DNA of 36,418 nucleotides from Burkholderiales bacterium (GCA_016200845.1 JACQDW010000076.1:1-36418); one strand, 5' to 3'; shown: positions 8,592 to 18,333, counted from the first letter of the stretch. The notes: a model not told the origin generated them from the letters alone. Numbers and translations are program-made.

Positions 8592-10118
8592 ATGACTGCC
8601 AGCACAGTAATCAAATACGACGATCTCGTCGAATCCGTCGCCGCCGCATTGCAATACATCAGCTACTACCATCCTCAAGACTACATCAGCCATTTGGCGC
8701 GTGCTTATGAAATCGAGCAAAGCCCAGCTGCCAAGGACGCGATTGCACAAATTCTGACCAACTCGCGTATGTGCGCAGAAGGCAAGCGCCCGATTTGTCA
8801 GGACACCGGTATCGTCAATGTATTTTTAAAGATCGGTATGGGCGTGCGCTTTGAAGGCTTTTCTGGTTCGATTATCGATGCCGTCAATGAAGGTGTGCGC
8901 CGTGGCTATGGTTTTGCCGACAATGTCTTACGCGCCTCTATCGTCGCTGATCCACAATTTGAACGCAAAAATACCAAGGACAACACACCTGCCGTGGTGC
9001 ACATGGAATTAGTCCCAGGTAATACCGTCGATGTACAGCTCGCTGCCAAAGGTGGTGGCTCCGAAAACAAAACCAAATTCGTCATGCTCAATCCTTCCGA
9101 TTCTTTGGTGGATTGGGTCATGAAAACTGTCCCTACGATGGGCGCTGGCTGGTGCCCACCTGGCATGCTCGGCATCGGTATCGGCGGCACTGCAGAAAAA
9201 GCGATGTTGATGGCGAAAGAATCCTTGATGGAAGACATCGACATGCACGAATTAAAACTGCGTGGGCCACAAAACAAGACAGAAGAGCTGCGCATAGAAT
9301 TGTGTGACAAGATCAATGCCTTAGGCATAGGCGCACAGGGCTTGGGCGGCTTGACCACGGTGCTCGACGTTAAGATCAATATGTACCCTACCCATGCGGC
9401 GTCTAAACCAGTCGCCATGATTCCTAATTGCGCGGCAACGCGTCACGCCCACTTTGTACTCGATGGCTCTGGCCCTACGTATATGGAGCCACCATCATTG
9501 TCGAACTGGCCAGATGTGCACTGGGTGGCAGATACTGAAAAATCCAAACGCATTGATCTCAATACCTTGACCAAGGAGGAAGTAGCCTCTTGGAAACCGG
9601 GTCAGACTTTACTCTTAAACGGCAAAATGCTGACTGGCCGCGATGCTGCGCATAAGCGGATTCAAGACATGTTGGCAAAAGGCGAAACCTTGCCTGTCGA
9701 TTTCACCAATCGTGTGATTTATTACGTTGGACCAGTTGATCCTGTGCGTGATGAAGCCGTTGGCCCTGCAGGTCCGACCACAGCCACCCGCATGGACAAG
9801 TTCACTGACATGATGCTGGAAAAGACTGGTTTGATTTCTATGATTGGTAAAGCCGAGCGTGGCCCCACTGCGATCGAATCAATTAAGAATCACAAATCGG
9901 CGTATTTGATGGCAGTCGGCGGCGCGGCTTATCTGGTCTCGAAAGCGATCAAGAGTGCCAAAGTTGTAGGCTTCGCTGATCTGGGTATGGAAGCGATCTA
10001 CGAATTTGATGTCACGGATATGCCAGTCACAGTCGCCGTCGATTCCAACGGCATATCGGTGCACAATACAGGCCCTAAGGAATGGCAAGCTAAAATAGGC
10101 ATCATTCCAATTGCTTAA
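8592..10118 (+). CDS. Class I fumarate hydratase (4Fe-4S, single-chain)
   Basis: Interconverts fumarate and malate in the TCA cycle, using an oxygen-sensitive 4Fe-4S cluster. The 508 residues carry the alpha part (N-terminal) and beta part (from about 330) in one chain, as in FumA/FumB. The three cluster cysteines are visible: C69 in ICQDTG, C188 in GWCPPG and C280 in IPNCAATRH. The beta part keeps GKMLTGRDAAHKRI, the YYVGPVDP region and GPTTATRMD. The start is ATG 8592 (MTASTVIKYDD). The stop overlaps the likely TTG start of murI by 8 bases, so the two are probably co-transcribed. I give no fumA/fumB symbol because both names are used for this type. A tartrate dehydratase relative is less likely given the FumA-like single-chain layout. 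Confidence 0.94.
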   Translation: MTASTVIKYDDLVESVAAALQYISYYHPQDYISHLARAYEIEQSPAAKDAIAQILTNSRMCAEGKRPICQDTGIVNVFLKIGMGVRFEGFSGSIIDAVNEGVRRGYGFADNVLRASIVADPQFERKNTKDNTPAVVHMELVPGNTVDVQLAAKGGGSENKTKFVMLNPSDSLVDWVMKTVPTMGAGWCPPGMLGIGIGGTAEKAMLMAKESLMEDIDMHELKLRGPQNKTEELRIELCDKINALGIGAQGLGGLTTVLDVKINMYPTHAASKPVAMIPNCAATRHAHFVLDGSGPTYMEPPSLSNWPDVHWVADTEKSKRIDLNTLTKEEVASWKPGQTLLLNGKMLTGRDAAHKRIQDMLAKGETLPVDFTNRVIYYVGPVDPVRDEAVGPAGPTTATRMDKFTDMMLEKTGLISMIGKAERGPTAIESIKNHKSAYLMAVGGAAYLVSKAIKSAKVVGFADLGMEAIYEFDVTDMPVTVAVDSNGISVHNTGPKEWQAKIGIIPIA

Positions 10119-10986
10119 AGCGGACATATACACTGCAAGCGAACCCGCCAACCGTAATGCTCCGGTTGGCGTGTTTGATTCTGGCATCGGTGGTTTATCG
10201 GTGGTCAAACACTTGCGGCAGCAATTGCAGCAGGAACGATTTTTATACGTCGCTGACTCAGGCTATGCGCCTTATGGCGAACGCAGCGAACAAGAAATCA
10301 TCGCGCGCTCCATCAAGATCACCGAATTTTTCTTGCAACACCACATCAAGGCCTTGGTGGTCGCCTGCAATACCGCAACAGCTGCAGCGGTTGCCGTCTT
10401 ACGGCAGCGCTATCCTGATTTGATCATTGTTGGCATCGAGCCCGGCTTAAAACCAGCGGCCGCTGTCAGCCAAACTCAAAGGGTGGGCGTATTGGCGACG
10501 CGCTCGACCTTGAACAGTGAAAAATTCACACTCTTGCACGCACAATTGAGTGCGGAGACCAAGTCCCAATTTATCCCTCAAGCTTGCGTTGGTTTGGTCA
10601 ATCAGATTGAACAAGGCGACCTGAATGCGCCCGCCTTAATCGAGCTATTACGTGGCTATGTCACACCCTTGTTGGAACAGGATGTCGACACCTTAGTTTT
10701 GGGTTGTACGCACTACCCTTTTGTGGAGCACTTAATTCGCAAAGTGATCACGCAATATCAAGCCGCACATGCAGAGAAAAAAACTGTGCATCTGATTGAC
10801 ACCGGAGAAGCGGTGGCACGACGCTTGTTGAATCTTTTGACCGCGCGCCAGCTACTCAATGCAAATGGCACCCAAGAGTTGCAAGCATGGACAACGGGGC
10901 AAGTAACTATTTTGCGCTATGGATTGTCATTCATGATGGATCAAACGCAATTGGACAATACGCCAGCGGTATCAATTCAAATCTGA
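10111..10986 (+). CDS. murI: Glutamate racemase
   Basis: MurI supplies D-glutamate for peptidoglycan by cofactor-independent two-base racemisation in the cytoplasm. Motifs are complete: VFDSGIGGLSV near residue 21, YVADSGYAPYG, the first catalytic cysteine C86 in ACNTAT, and the second C199 in GCTHYP. The full 291-residue frame begins at TTG 10111, overlapping the fumarase stop. The conserved part starts at NAPVGVFDSG and no ATG lies between, so an alternative start codon must be used. The TTG choice is the simplest but has no clear ribosome site, and translational coupling to the fumarase gene is likely. The 3' end overlaps the convergent ATP-grasp-like gene by 15 bases. Confidence 0.95.
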   Translation: MLKADIYTASEPANRNAPVGVFDSGIGGLSVVKHLRQQLQQERFLYVADSGYAPYGERSEQEIIARSIKITEFFLQHHIKALVVACNTATAAAVAVLRQRYPDLIIVGIEPGLKPAAAVSQTQRVGVLATRSTLNSEKFTLLHAQLSAETKSQFIPQACVGLVNQIEQGDLNAPALIELLRGYVTPLLEQDVDTLVLGCTHYPFVEHLIRKVITQYQAAHAEKKTVHLIDTGEAVARRLLNLLTARQLLNANGTQELQAWTTGQVTILRYGLSFMMDQTQLDNTPAVSIQI

Positions 10987-12180
10987 CTGAGGTGGCTTGT
11001 ACAAAACGCTCAAGCCCTCACCAAAACGTCCCTGAAACCCACTCGCGGAAGCACGATCACCACGATACCAACGTAGTAATTGCATGGCGGTCCAAGGCGC
11101 TTGTCCTGACTTCATCTGTAGCATCAAACGGATCTCGGCGAACAGTGGTTCGCCATCCTCATCACGCAGCAGTGGGTAGGCTTGATAACGCGGTTGCACC
11201 AGCCAGTCTTGTGCCGACGGAAGCGCATCCAATTGCTGCGCCGTGGTATGCAAAAGCAGATCTTTACCGGCAAATGAAAAACAATTTTTCGCCACCAATT
11301 GCGAAGCGGGCAAACCTAGACTTCTCCATTGATGGGCAAACGCATTCTTGGGTTCTCCCTGCAAATGCAAGTGCGGTGCCAGGCCTTTATTCACCGCAAA
11401 ATACCAGCCCGGATGATTTTGCCATTCCACGTGCGCCTGCTGCAGTTTGGAGATCGTCGCGGTCTGTTCGGCAATTTCACTTAGTATCAGGCGATTGCAT
11501 AAACGTTCTATAGTACGGCCATCAAGACGATTTTTTATGTGCTGATCAGAGTACAGCTCCACATCTTCTGGGTCGAGCAAGGGCATATCCCATAACGCAG
11601 CACTCGCATTCAAGTCGAAACTTGTCGCACGTTGTTGATGGTCATGTTCCAGCATCGCTGTTGACTTGCCAGCGCACAGCCACTCGCGCGTTGCTTGCAA
11701 CCAGTGTTGCTGCGTTGGTAGCATTTGCCACGGCCTGAGCTGCGCCAAGGGTGGAGCGATTTCAGAATAGGCTTGATGTAATAAATAGCTGGTAGCTAAG
11801 ATCGAGGTAAAGGCTTGGAATTCCACCAAACGTATGCTCCACCCCGCCTCCGATTGCGGGTCTGCGATCACAGCATAGTCAACCGTCAGCACATCAGCAT
11901 CACAGGCGTTTCTCCACGCTGCAGGTATCGATTCGGCGGTCAAATAGGGACGTAATTGTTGGCAAAGATCGGCGCTGCGCTCTTGCAATAAGCGATCAAG
12001 ACGTTTTGACGCGACCACGGGCAGCTCTGAAATCAGGTGTTCATCCAAACTCACCGCAGCACCCGGACAGGCGGCTCGCCAAGCTTGCGCCACACTGGAT
12101 TTATCAAAGCGAAAGCGCCCCAACACCTCCAAACTCAATGGATGTAAAGGCGGATCACTGGAAGGAACGCAAGTGAGCAT
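10972..12180 (-). CDS. ATP-grasp-like protein of unknown function, partner of the YbdK-type ligase
   Basis: 402 residues, no signal peptide. I recognise no named family member, but the layout resembles uncharacterised glutathione-synthetase/ATP-grasp-like proteins. Visible anchors are LVEFQAF (118-124), LDGRTIERLCNRLI (219-232), HPGWYFAVNKG (256-266), VAKNCFSFAGKDLLLH (297-311), WLVQPRY (326-332) and DGEPLFAEIRLM (342-353). The Lys in VAKNCFSFAGK followed later by the acidic AEIRLM strand would fit ATP and metal binding. It starts at ATG 12180, nine bases after the stop of the ligase gene, so the two form one transcription unit. By analogy with GshA-GshB, it could add a second amino acid or amine to the ligase product; that is inference. 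Confidence 0.6.
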   Translation of the reverse strand: MLTCVPSSDPPLHPLSLEVLGRFRFDKSSVAQAWRAACPGAAVSLDEHLISELPVVASKRLDRLLQERSADLCQQLRPYLTAESIPAAWRNACDADVLTVDYAVIADPQSEAGWSIRLVEFQAFTSILATSYLLHQAYSEIAPPLAQLRPWQMLPTQQHWLQATREWLCAGKSTAMLEHDHQQRATSFDLNASAALWDMPLLDPEDVELYSDQHIKNRLDGRTIERLCNRLILSEIAEQTATISKLQQAHVEWQNHPGWYFAVNKGLAPHLHLQGEPKNAFAHQWRSLGLPASQLVAKNCFSFAGKDLLLHTTAQQLDALPSAQDWLVQPRYQAYPLLRDEDGEPLFAEIRLMLQMKSGQAPWTAMQLLRWYRGDRASASGFQGRFGEGLSVLYKPPQSDLN

Positions 12181-12189
12181 AGATAAGAC

Positions 12190-13326
12190 TCACATGCGGC
12201 GCGATGGATGAATATAGGTCTGCCCGGTCGCATCGACCAAATGCTGTACCAGATCGTGATAATTATGGGTCTGACTAAAAATACCGCGCTGCACATCAGC
12301 CGACACACCCGAGGAAAACAATTCATCGACCCTGCTCTTCAAGGCGTGCGCCAAGCCCAGCTCTTTCGCCGCTGGCATCAGGCGTTCCAGCCATTGTTGG
12401 AAATAAGTGCGCATGGGCATTTGCGTTTCGCTCTTCCAATCGACTAAGCTCGCCGCCAAACCACGACGCCGCACTCGCCATTTATTTTCTTCCAGGCAGG
12501 CGCGAGACAAAGGTGTGGGCAAACAATCGTTGTAATACTCATCGACTAAGGTATGCACCTCACATTGCAGCAGCGCGCAAATTAACCAAATGTGCGATAA
12601 GGAAGGCGTTGCATCGCAGATTCTGACTTCCAGAGTGCCATAAACATGGTGCAAACGCAGGTCTTCCCACATCCCGTGCTGCGCTTCTAAGGTGCCCATT
12701 TTTCTCAGTAATTGAATGTGATTCTCGTAGTCGGCCTGCGACTGCCAGATATCGGGCGTCCCCATGCGCGGCAAGCGATCTAGCATGGAATGTCGCCAGC
12801 TCAAAACACCCGTATCGCGCCCCTCATAAAAAGGTGAGCTCAAGGAAATCGCCAGCACTGCCGCCAGACTATGCCGCAGTCGATTAAAGATCGCGATGCG
12901 GGAGACATCCGCAGGCAAGCCCAAATGCACATGAAATCCATACGACACCATGCCACGCATGATGTCGGCGTATTCATCGATCAAGCGTATGTAGTGCTGA
13001 TGTTTGCTTTGATCTCGGTTGATTTCTTGCTGTTTCCAATCCGAAAAAGGATGGGCGCCCGCTGACAAGACTTTTTGTCCCTGGGCGTCAGCGCGTTGCC
13101 GTATCACTTCTCGCATGCAAAGAACAGAATCGACGATTTGATCTGGCGTCTGACAAATCGGCGTTTGCAACTCAACCACCGCCTTATGCAACTCACACGA
13201 AGAACTGCCATTTTGATCGGGAAACTCACGCTTACCCCGCTCGAAATCATGCGGCACTAACTCCAATGTGGACTGATCCACCACCTGAAGTTCTTCTTCC
13301 GCACCAAGCGTAATTGAGTAAGCCAT
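12190..13326 (-). CDS. YbdK-type carboxylate-amine ligase (glutamate-cysteine ligase family 2)
   Basis: GCS2-family enzymes form an amide between a carboxylate such as the glutamate gamma group and an amine, using ATP. YbdK of E. coli has only weak glutamate-cysteine ligase activity, so the real substrate is open. Visible family features are TLGAEEELQVVD at the N-terminus (acidic metal ligands), the CELHKAVVELQTP strand, the GFHVHLGLP segment (HVH), TLEVRICDATPSL and the C-terminal THNYHDLVQHLVD. The start is ATG 13326 (MAYSITLGAEEEL), with a weak AGAGAG ribosome site. An ATG at 13341 adds MTERP and cannot be excluded. It is the first gene of a two-gene unit with the ATP-grasp-like protein. 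Family call is firm, function is not. Confidence 0.9.
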   Translation of the reverse strand: MAYSITLGAEEELQVVDQSTLELVPHDFERGKREFPDQNGSSSCELHKAVVELQTPICQTPDQIVDSVLCMREVIRQRADAQGQKVLSAGAHPFSDWKQQEINRDQSKHQHYIRLIDEYADIMRGMVSYGFHVHLGLPADVSRIAIFNRLRHSLAAVLAISLSSPFYEGRDTGVLSWRHSMLDRLPRMGTPDIWQSQADYENHIQLLRKMGTLEAQHGMWEDLRLHHVYGTLEVRICDATPSLSHIWLICALLQCEVHTLVDEYYNDCLPTPLSRACLEENKWRVRRRGLAASLVDWKSETQMPMRTYFQQWLERLMPAAKELGLAHALKSRVDELFSSGVSADVQRGIFSQTHNYHDLVQHLVDATGQTYIHPSRRM

Positions 13327-13570
13327 CGGTCTCTCTGTCATTTAAATTAATCAAGATTACAGCGCCCAATGTAGGCGCGAACACTTGCACTCGCATAACC
13401 AGCAACATCGCTTTCATTCTACTTGACATTTTCAAATTTAGTAGACAGTTTCAAAGCAAGAACACTGCGGTAAAAACCCTTCTTTTGTGCGATTTAGAAT
13501 TATTTAACTAGACCGCTAAGAACGATTTCCACTATCCTCATCTCCGCACAAATAAAAAATGGAGACCATC

Positions 13571-14017
13571 ATGAGCGACACGAAGCACACACGAAAATTA
13601 CTGGTACTCTTAGGAAAATACGAAGAAAGCCACCGTCACCCCCACAATGAAATCATTCACTTTGTCTGCGTTCCTGTGATTGTATGGACAGTGCTAGCGC
13701 TGCTTTGGCTGCTACACCCTTTCGTCGCAATCGGCGCGGCTTGTCTGGCTCTGGTGTATTACTGGACGCTATCCAAGCCATTTGCACTAGGCATGGCTAT
13801 CATGGCGGGATGTATGTTGGGATTGACCTTCGCGCTTCCAACGACCTTACTCTTTCCGGTGGCGCTCAGTGCTTTTGTGATAGCCTGGATAGGTCAGTTT
13901 ATCGGGCATAAGATAGAAGGAAAAAAGCCGTCGTTTTTTGAAGACCTTCAATACTTATTGATAGGCCCGCTATTCGTTCTCAGCTTTCTCTATCGCCGCC
14001 TTTCAATTCGCTATTGA
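13571..14017 (+). CDS. DUF962 / Mpo1-like membrane protein
   Basis: About 148 residues. The N-terminus has the conserved YEESHRHPHNEIIHFVCVPVIVW segment. Three further hydrophobic stretches follow (around LWLLHPFVAIGAACLALVYYW, MAIMAGCMLGLTFALPTTLL and VALSAFVIAWIGQFIGH), then the conserved GHKIEGKKPSFFEDLQYLLIGPLFVL. This is the DUF962/YGL010w family. The yeast member Mpo1 is an Fe2+-dependent dioxygenase of 2-hydroxy fatty acids, and the histidines in HRHPHNEIIH and GHKIEG fit metal binding. The bacterial role is not established. The start is ATG 13571, preceded by GGAGACCATC; an ATG at 13559 overlaps that site. It appears monocistronic. Confidence 0.85.
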   Translation: MSDTKHTRKLLVLLGKYEESHRHPHNEIIHFVCVPVIVWTVLALLWLLHPFVAIGAACLALVYYWTLSKPFALGMAIMAGCMLGLTFALPTTLLFPVALSAFVIAWIGQFIGHKIEGKKPSFFEDLQYLLIGPLFVLSFLYRRLSIRY

Positions 14018-14043
14018 GTTAGCTACCGACTTAGCGACTGACG

Positions 14044-14073
14044 AAAAAAAACCTGCAAGGTCATTGCAGGTTT
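14044..14073 (-). terminator. Terminator of the small TonB-C-like gene
   Basis: A 10-bp perfect stem (AAACCTGCAA at 14049-14058, TTGCAGGTTT at 14064-14073) has a five-base loop. On the minus strand it is followed by eight Us. The plus strand has only a short U-run after the hairpin, so it serves mainly the minus-strand gene. Confidence 0.85.
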
Positions 14074-14123
14074 CTCAATAAGGGAGGTTTTGCGATCTTC
14101 ACGCAAATTGATGCTGACAACGA

Positions 14124-14456
14124 TTAAGACAAACTCCAGACGTGCTCCAGCTTTGCCCATGCTTGCTGCGCCTTGCCGTCTTTCACTGCAGGTTTGAATT
14201 TGCAGGAAGTATAAATCTTCACCGCTGCCTTATCCAAAGTCTTGGAACCACTGGATTGCTCGACTTTCGATTCGATCACATTACCATCAGGGGCAACCAA
14301 CACAGACAACAATACCGTTCCACTCTCTTCGTTGATCAATGAAGATTTTGGATAAACAGCCTTTTCGCAAGTTTGCTTATCTACAGTAGGAACATCGGCA
14401 GCATTAGCAGCACCAATAACACTTAACAACGCAACTAATAATACAAGTTTCTTCAT
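14124..14456 (-). CDS. Small exported protein with TonB C-terminal-like domain
   Basis: 110 residues. A clear signal peptide, MKKLVLLVALLSVIGAANAAD, ends in an AxA cleavage site. The mature part matches the TonB C-terminal fold: YPKSSLINEESGTVLLSVLVAPDGNVIESKVEQSSG followed by LDKAAVKIYTSCKFKPAVKDGK. It lacks the N-terminal anchor and proline-rich spacer of a true TonB, so it probably does not transduce energy itself. The start is ATG 14456 with AAGG seven bases upstream; an in-frame extension to 14516 would bury the signal peptide. It stands alone with its own terminator. Function is unknown. Confidence 0.85.
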   Translation of the reverse strand: MKKLVLLVALLSVIGAANAADVPTVDKQTCEKAVYPKSSLINEESGTVLLSVLVAPDGNVIESKVEQSSGSKTLDKAAVKIYTSCKFKPAVKDGKAQQAWAKLEHVWSLS

Positions 14457-14814
14457 AGTAAGCCTTTCGAAAAATAAAACAGAAAATTTGAAATACCGGC
14501 GCAGAACAATTTCCACATGGCAATGGTAGGTATTCTAAATTGTTTTTTGCCGTGTGGCAATAACTTTGCACAAATTTTCAGCAAAATAATTTCGATATTT
14601 TTCTGTAAGTAATTGATATGACAAGGAAATAATCAAAACGAAAACAAAAACAAGCTCTCCAAGGTTTGCCGAAGGAATTCATTAGACTTACACCATTTCA
14701 TTTCCATAAGGCAAAAAAAATGGCGTCAATTTTGTTTGGCGCCATTTTTCTCACTACTTCAATACTGTTTTCTAAGGACGCGCGAATTTATTCGATATGC
14801 GCGCTTCCCTATAA
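14457..14814. other. AT-rich intergenic region
   Basis: About 360 bases between the small TonB-C-like gene and gcvP. It holds the upstream region of the former and a terminator at 14713-14749. No convincing ORF or RNA gene was seen. Confidence 0.7.
14713..14749 (-). terminator. Terminator of the gcv operon
   Basis: A 10-bp stem (AAAAATGGCG at 14716-14725, CGCCATTTTT at 14740-14749) carries U-runs on both sides, so it could work bidirectionally. It lies downstream of the gcvP stop. Confidence 0.8.
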
Positions 14815-17694
14815 TTACTCGTAGTCGCTCATAGGTACGCAAGCACAGAACAAGTTACGGTCACCGTAGACGTTATCAGCGCGTCCGACCGGCGCCCAGT
14901 ATTTTTGCTTACGTAATGCTGGTACTGGGTAAGCGGCAACTTCGCGGCTATACGCATGATTCCACTCATTCGCCACCAGCACTTCTGCGGTGTGTGGCGC
15001 ATTCTTCAATGGATTATCTTTAGCATCAAATTCACCACTGGCGACTTTGGCGATTTCTTCGCGGATGGAAATCATCGCGTCGATGAATCGGTCCAATTCT
15101 GCCTGAGATTCACTTTCTGTCGGTTCTATCATCAGCGTGCCCGGCACTGGGAAGCTCATAGTCGGTGCATGGAAGCCGAAGTCGATGAGACGCTTGGCCA
15201 CGTCTTCATTCGAGATACCAGTTGCATCGGTCAATGGACGCAAATCCAAAATGCACTCGTGCGCAACCAGACCATCATGACCCGAGTACAGCACAGGATA
15301 ATGTGGTGCCAAACGCTTAGCGACATAGTTCGCCGCCAGCATTGCCGCTTCCGTCGCCGCCTTCAAGCCTTCTGCGCCCATCATCGCGATATACATCCAG
15401 GAGATAGGCAAAATCGAAGCGGAACCAAATGGTGCGGCACTGACAGTGGAAATACCTGTCTCACTACGCACATAGCCGTTTGAGCGCTGATTCGGCAAGA
15501 ATTTTGCCAGATGCGCACCCACTGCCACAGGACCGACACCAGGACCGCCACCACCGTGAGGAATACAGAAGGTCTTGTGCAAATTCAAGTGACTGACGTC
15601 GCCACCAAATTTGCCTGGCGCAGCTACGCCGACCAGCGCATTCATGTTGGCGCCATCGACATACACCTGACCACCATTGGCATGCACGATTTCGCACAAT
15701 TGACGGATACCTTCTTCAAACACACCGTGCGTCGATGGATAAGTCACCATCGCTGCCGCCAGATTGTCCTTATGTTTTTCTGCTTTTGCCGCCAGATCAG
15801 CCAGATCGACGTTACCGTTCGCATCGCATGCCACCACCACCACATCCAAGCCCGCCATCGATGCGGATGCTGGATTAGTACCGTGAGCGGAAGATGGAAT
15901 CAACACGATATTTCTATGCATGTCGCCACGTGACTCGTGGTATGCCTTGATGATCAGCAAACCAGCATACTCACCTTGTGAGCCTGCATTCGGTTGCAAG
16001 GAAACCGCATCGTAACCGGTGGCCGCGCACAACATCGCTTCTAACTGATCAATCATTTCGCGATAGCCGACGGTCTGATCGTTCGGTGCGAAAGGATGGA
16101 TGTTAGAGAATTCTGGCCAGGTGACAGGAATCATTTCCGATGTCGCATTCAACTTCATCGTGCATGATCCCAATGGAATCATAGTGCGATCTAAAGCCAG
16201 ATCTTTATCCGCCAAAGTACGCAAGTAACGCAACATTTCGTGTTCTGCGTGATAGCGATTGAAAGTTGGATGGGTCAGGAAAGTCGTGCTACGTGCCACA
16301 GTCGCTGGGAACGCATCGTTCACAGCGGCTTCTGTCGCCACGAAATCAGGTGTCGCTTTGCCTTGTGCAAAGAGTGACCACAACGCTTCAACATCAGTGC
16401 GAGTGGTGGTCTCATCGAGAGAAACACCAACTTGCGTAGCGCTGATCGCGCGCAGATTGTAGCCAGCCTTGACAGCGGCAGCATGCACTGCGGCAGCGTC
16501 GGCAACATTGATGGTCAAAGTATCGAAGAAACTCGCGTTGGCAATTGCCACGCCCATAGATTTCAAACCAGCCGCCAAAGTACCTGTCAAACGGTGGGTA
16601 CGTTGCGCGATTTGCTTCAAGCCAGCCGGGCCGTGATACACCGCGTACATCGACGCCATCACTGCCAACAAGACCTGGGCGGTACAGATATTGGAAGTCG
16701 CTTTTTCACGGCGAATATGCTGTTCACGTGTTTGCAAAGCCAGACGGTAAGCTTGCTTGCCTTGTGCATCGACAGTCACGCCGACCAGACGACCTGGCAT
16801 AGAGCGTTTGAACGCATCTTTAGTGCCCATGAAGCCTGCGTGTGGGCCACCAAAGCCGAGCGGCACACCAAAGCGCTGGCTGTTACCGACCACCACGTCC
16901 GCACCCCAGGTGCCCGGCGCTTCGATCAGGGTCAATGCCAGCAAATCAGCCGCTGCGATCACCATACCGCCTTTGGCGTGTACCGCTGCGGTAAATTCGC
17001 GATAGTCGCGCACTGCGCCATCTGCGCCCGGATATTGCAACAAGACGCCGAAGCAATCGTTTTCTATCGCTTCATTGCCTGTGCAAGTACGCACCTCGAT
17101 ACCGAGCGGCTTAGCGCGGGTTTCTATCACTTCGCGTGTTTGTGGCAAGACATCGTCAGCCACATAAAACACATTGGAATTCGATTTGCCAACGCGCTGC
17201 ACTAAGGTCATCGCCTCTGCAGCGGCAGTACCTTCGTCCAGCATGGAGGCATTGGCGATATCCATGCCCGTCATATCCATGATGACTTGCTGGAAGTTCA
17301 AAATCGCTTCTAAGCGACCTTGAGAAATTTCTGGCTGATACGGTGTGTATGCGGTGTACCAAGCGGGATTTTCAAAAATATTGCGCAAGATAACGCCGGG
17401 CGTATGGGTGTTGTAATAGCCCTGACCAATCAAGGACTTCAACACTTTATTCTTGCTGGCTAAGGCTTTCAAAGTCGCCAGAGCTTCTGTTTCGGATTTT
17501 GCATCGGTAAACTGCGCCAATGGCAAAACGTCGTGACGACGGATATTCGCAGGCACAATCGCATCGATCAATGCATTGCGATCGGCATAGCCCAACACTT
17601 TGAGCATCGCGGCTTGTTCCGCGTCTGATGGGCCGATATGACGGGCGATAAAGGCATCATGTGCCTCAAGTTGAGTTAGGCTGGTACGTATCAT
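14815..17694 (-). CDS. gcvP: Glycine dehydrogenase (decarboxylating), P protein
   Basis: The PLP-dependent P protein decarboxylates glycine and passes the aminomethyl group to the lipoyl arm of GcvH. About 959 residues, single-chain form with two homologous halves. The N-terminal half shows [14 protein letters not shown] and [12 protein letters not shown]. The C-terminal half shows [23 protein letters not shown] and the PLP lysine (about 707) in [18 protein letters not shown]. The start is ATG 17694 ([15 protein letters not shown]), the conserved family start, although no Shine-Dalgarno is obvious; an in-frame TTG at 17727 is rejected. It is the last gene of gcvT-gcvH-gcvP, separated from gcvH by two palindromic repeats. 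Confidence 0.97.
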   Translation of the reverse strand: MIRTSLTQLEAHDAFIARHIGPSDAEQAAMLKVLGYADRNALIDAIVPANIRRHDVLPLAQFTDAKSETEALATLKALASKNKVLKSLIGQGYYNTHTPGVILRNIFENPAWYTAYTPYQPEISQGRLEAILNFQQVIMDMTGMDIANASMLDEGTAAAEAMTLVQRVGKSNSNVFYVADDVLPQTREVIETRAKPLGIEVRTCTGNEAIENDCFGVLLQYPGADGAVRDYREFTAAVHAKGGMVIAAADLLALTLIEAPGTWGADVVVGNSQRFGVPLGFGGPHAGFMGTKDAFKRSMPGRLVGVTVDAQGKQAYRLALQTREQHIRREKATSNICTAQVLLAVMASMYAVYHGPAGLKQIAQRTHRLTGTLAAGLKSMGVAIANASFFDTLTINVADAAAVHAAAVKAGYNLRAISATQVGVSLDETTTRTDVEALWSLFAQGKATPDFVATEAAVNDAFPATVARSTTFLTHPTFNRYHAEHEMLRYLRTLADKDLALDRTMIPLGSCTMKLNATSEMIPVTWPEFSNIHPFAPNDQTVGYREMIDQLEAMLCAATGYDAVSLQPNAGSQGEYAGLLIIKAYHESRGDMHRNIVLIPSSAHGTNPASASMAGLDVVVVACDANGNVDLADLAAKAEKHKDNLAAAMVTYPSTHGVFEEGIRQLCEIVHANGGQVYVDGANMNALVGVAAPGKFGGDVSHLNLHKTFCIPHGGGGPGVGPVAVGAHLAKFLPNQRSNGYVRSETGISTVSAAPFGSASILPISWMYIAMMGAEGLKAATEAAMLAANYVAKRLAPHYPVLYSGHDGLVAHECILDLRPLTDATGISNEDVAKRLIDFGFHAPTMSFPVPGTLMIEPTESESQAELDRFIDAMISIREEIAKVASGEFDAKDNPLKNAPHTAEVLVANEWNHAYSREVAAYPVPALRKQKYWAPVGRADNVYGDRNLFCACVPMSDYE

Positions 17695-17744
17695 GGTGTG
17701 TGTGGGAGGATAGAAAAATAAATTCAACGTCGAGTGGCAGACAT

Positions 17745-17814
17745 GTAGGACGGGTGCAACCCGCCATCAATCGCAAATTTGCTACCTGCGTTTGGCGGGT
17801 TGCACCCGCCCTAC
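17745..17814. repeat. REP-like palindrome with GTAGG-CGGGTGCAACCCGCC arms
   Basis: GTAGGACGGGTGCAACCCGC (17745-17764, continuing to CA) faces GGCGGGTTGCACCCGCCCTA (17794-17813) as an inverted repeat of about 22 bases each side, with an AT-rich centre. Similar CGGGTGCAACCCGCC palindromes are common extragenic repeats in proteobacterial genomes. It lies in the gcvH-gcvP spacer. Confidence 0.8.
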
Positions 17815-17830
17815 AAAACTACTACTGTTT

Positions 17831-17950
17831 GATACCCCGAGAAATTCAATTATCGGGATGCAGTGCGAGGCACAAAACGGAGCAATACGTCGGTATTGCG
17901 AGTATTTGTAACGAAGCAATGCGCCCGAGAATTGGATTTATCGGGGTATC
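17831..17950. repeat. Long palindromic repeat, copy 1 (gcvH-gcvP spacer)
   Basis: A 120-bp near-complete hairpin. Outer stem GATACCCCGA/TCGGGGTATC, then AAATTCAATT/AATTGGATTT, then TCGGG (17853-17857)/CCCGA (17924-17928). The core is a perfect 7-bp hairpin GCAATAC-GTCG-GTATTGC at 17882-17899. Copy 2 is at 18408-18532. No ORF. It ends just downstream of the gcvH stop. Confidence 0.85.
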
Positions 17951-17955
17951 AAAAT

Positions 17956-18333
17956 TTAGCCGATATTTTTTGCGTAGGCTTCTGCAGACATCAAAGCATC
18001 CACATCAGCCGCATTGGCTGGCTTCAATTTGAACAACCATGCATCAAATGCGCCGGCATTGATAGAGTCTGGTGCGTCAACCACCGCATCGTTCACGGCA
18101 ACGACTTCGCCAGCCACTGGTGCATACACATCGCCCGCTGCTTTGACAGATTCGATCACGCAGCAATCTTTACCTGCGGCCAAAGTTGCGCCGACTTTTG
18201 GCAATTCGACGAAAACGATATCGCCCAATGCATCTTGCGCGAAATCAGTGATACCGACGGAAACTGTACCGTCCGCTTCAACGCGGATCCATTCGTGGGA
18301 TTCTGTGTATTTACGATCTGCTGGAATTGTCAT
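17956..18333 (-). CDS. gcvH: Glycine cleavage system H protein
   Basis: The lipoylated carrier that shuttles the aminomethyl group between GcvP, GcvT and the L protein. 125 residues, normal size. The N-terminal [13 protein letters not shown], the [19 protein letters not shown] segment and the lipoyl lysine K64 in ESVKAAGD are present. The C-terminal [14 protein letters not shown] stretch and the final AYAKNIG are standard for a complete family member. The start is ATG 18333, preceded by GGAG at six bases; an upstream TTG at 18345 overlaps the ribosome site. Palindromic repeats lie on both sides. Confidence 0.97.
   Translation of the reverse strand: MTIPADRKYTESHEWIRVEADGTVSVGITDFAQDALGDIVFVELPKVGATLAAGKDCCVIESVKAAGDVYAPVAGEVVAVNDAVVDAPDSINAGAFDAWLFKLKPANAADVDALMSAEAYAKNIG

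Noticed and set aside
16432-17205. A 257-codon plus-strand ORF opposite gcvP
   Set aside because: Antisense to a clear P-protein sequence, no motif, no ribosome site of note.
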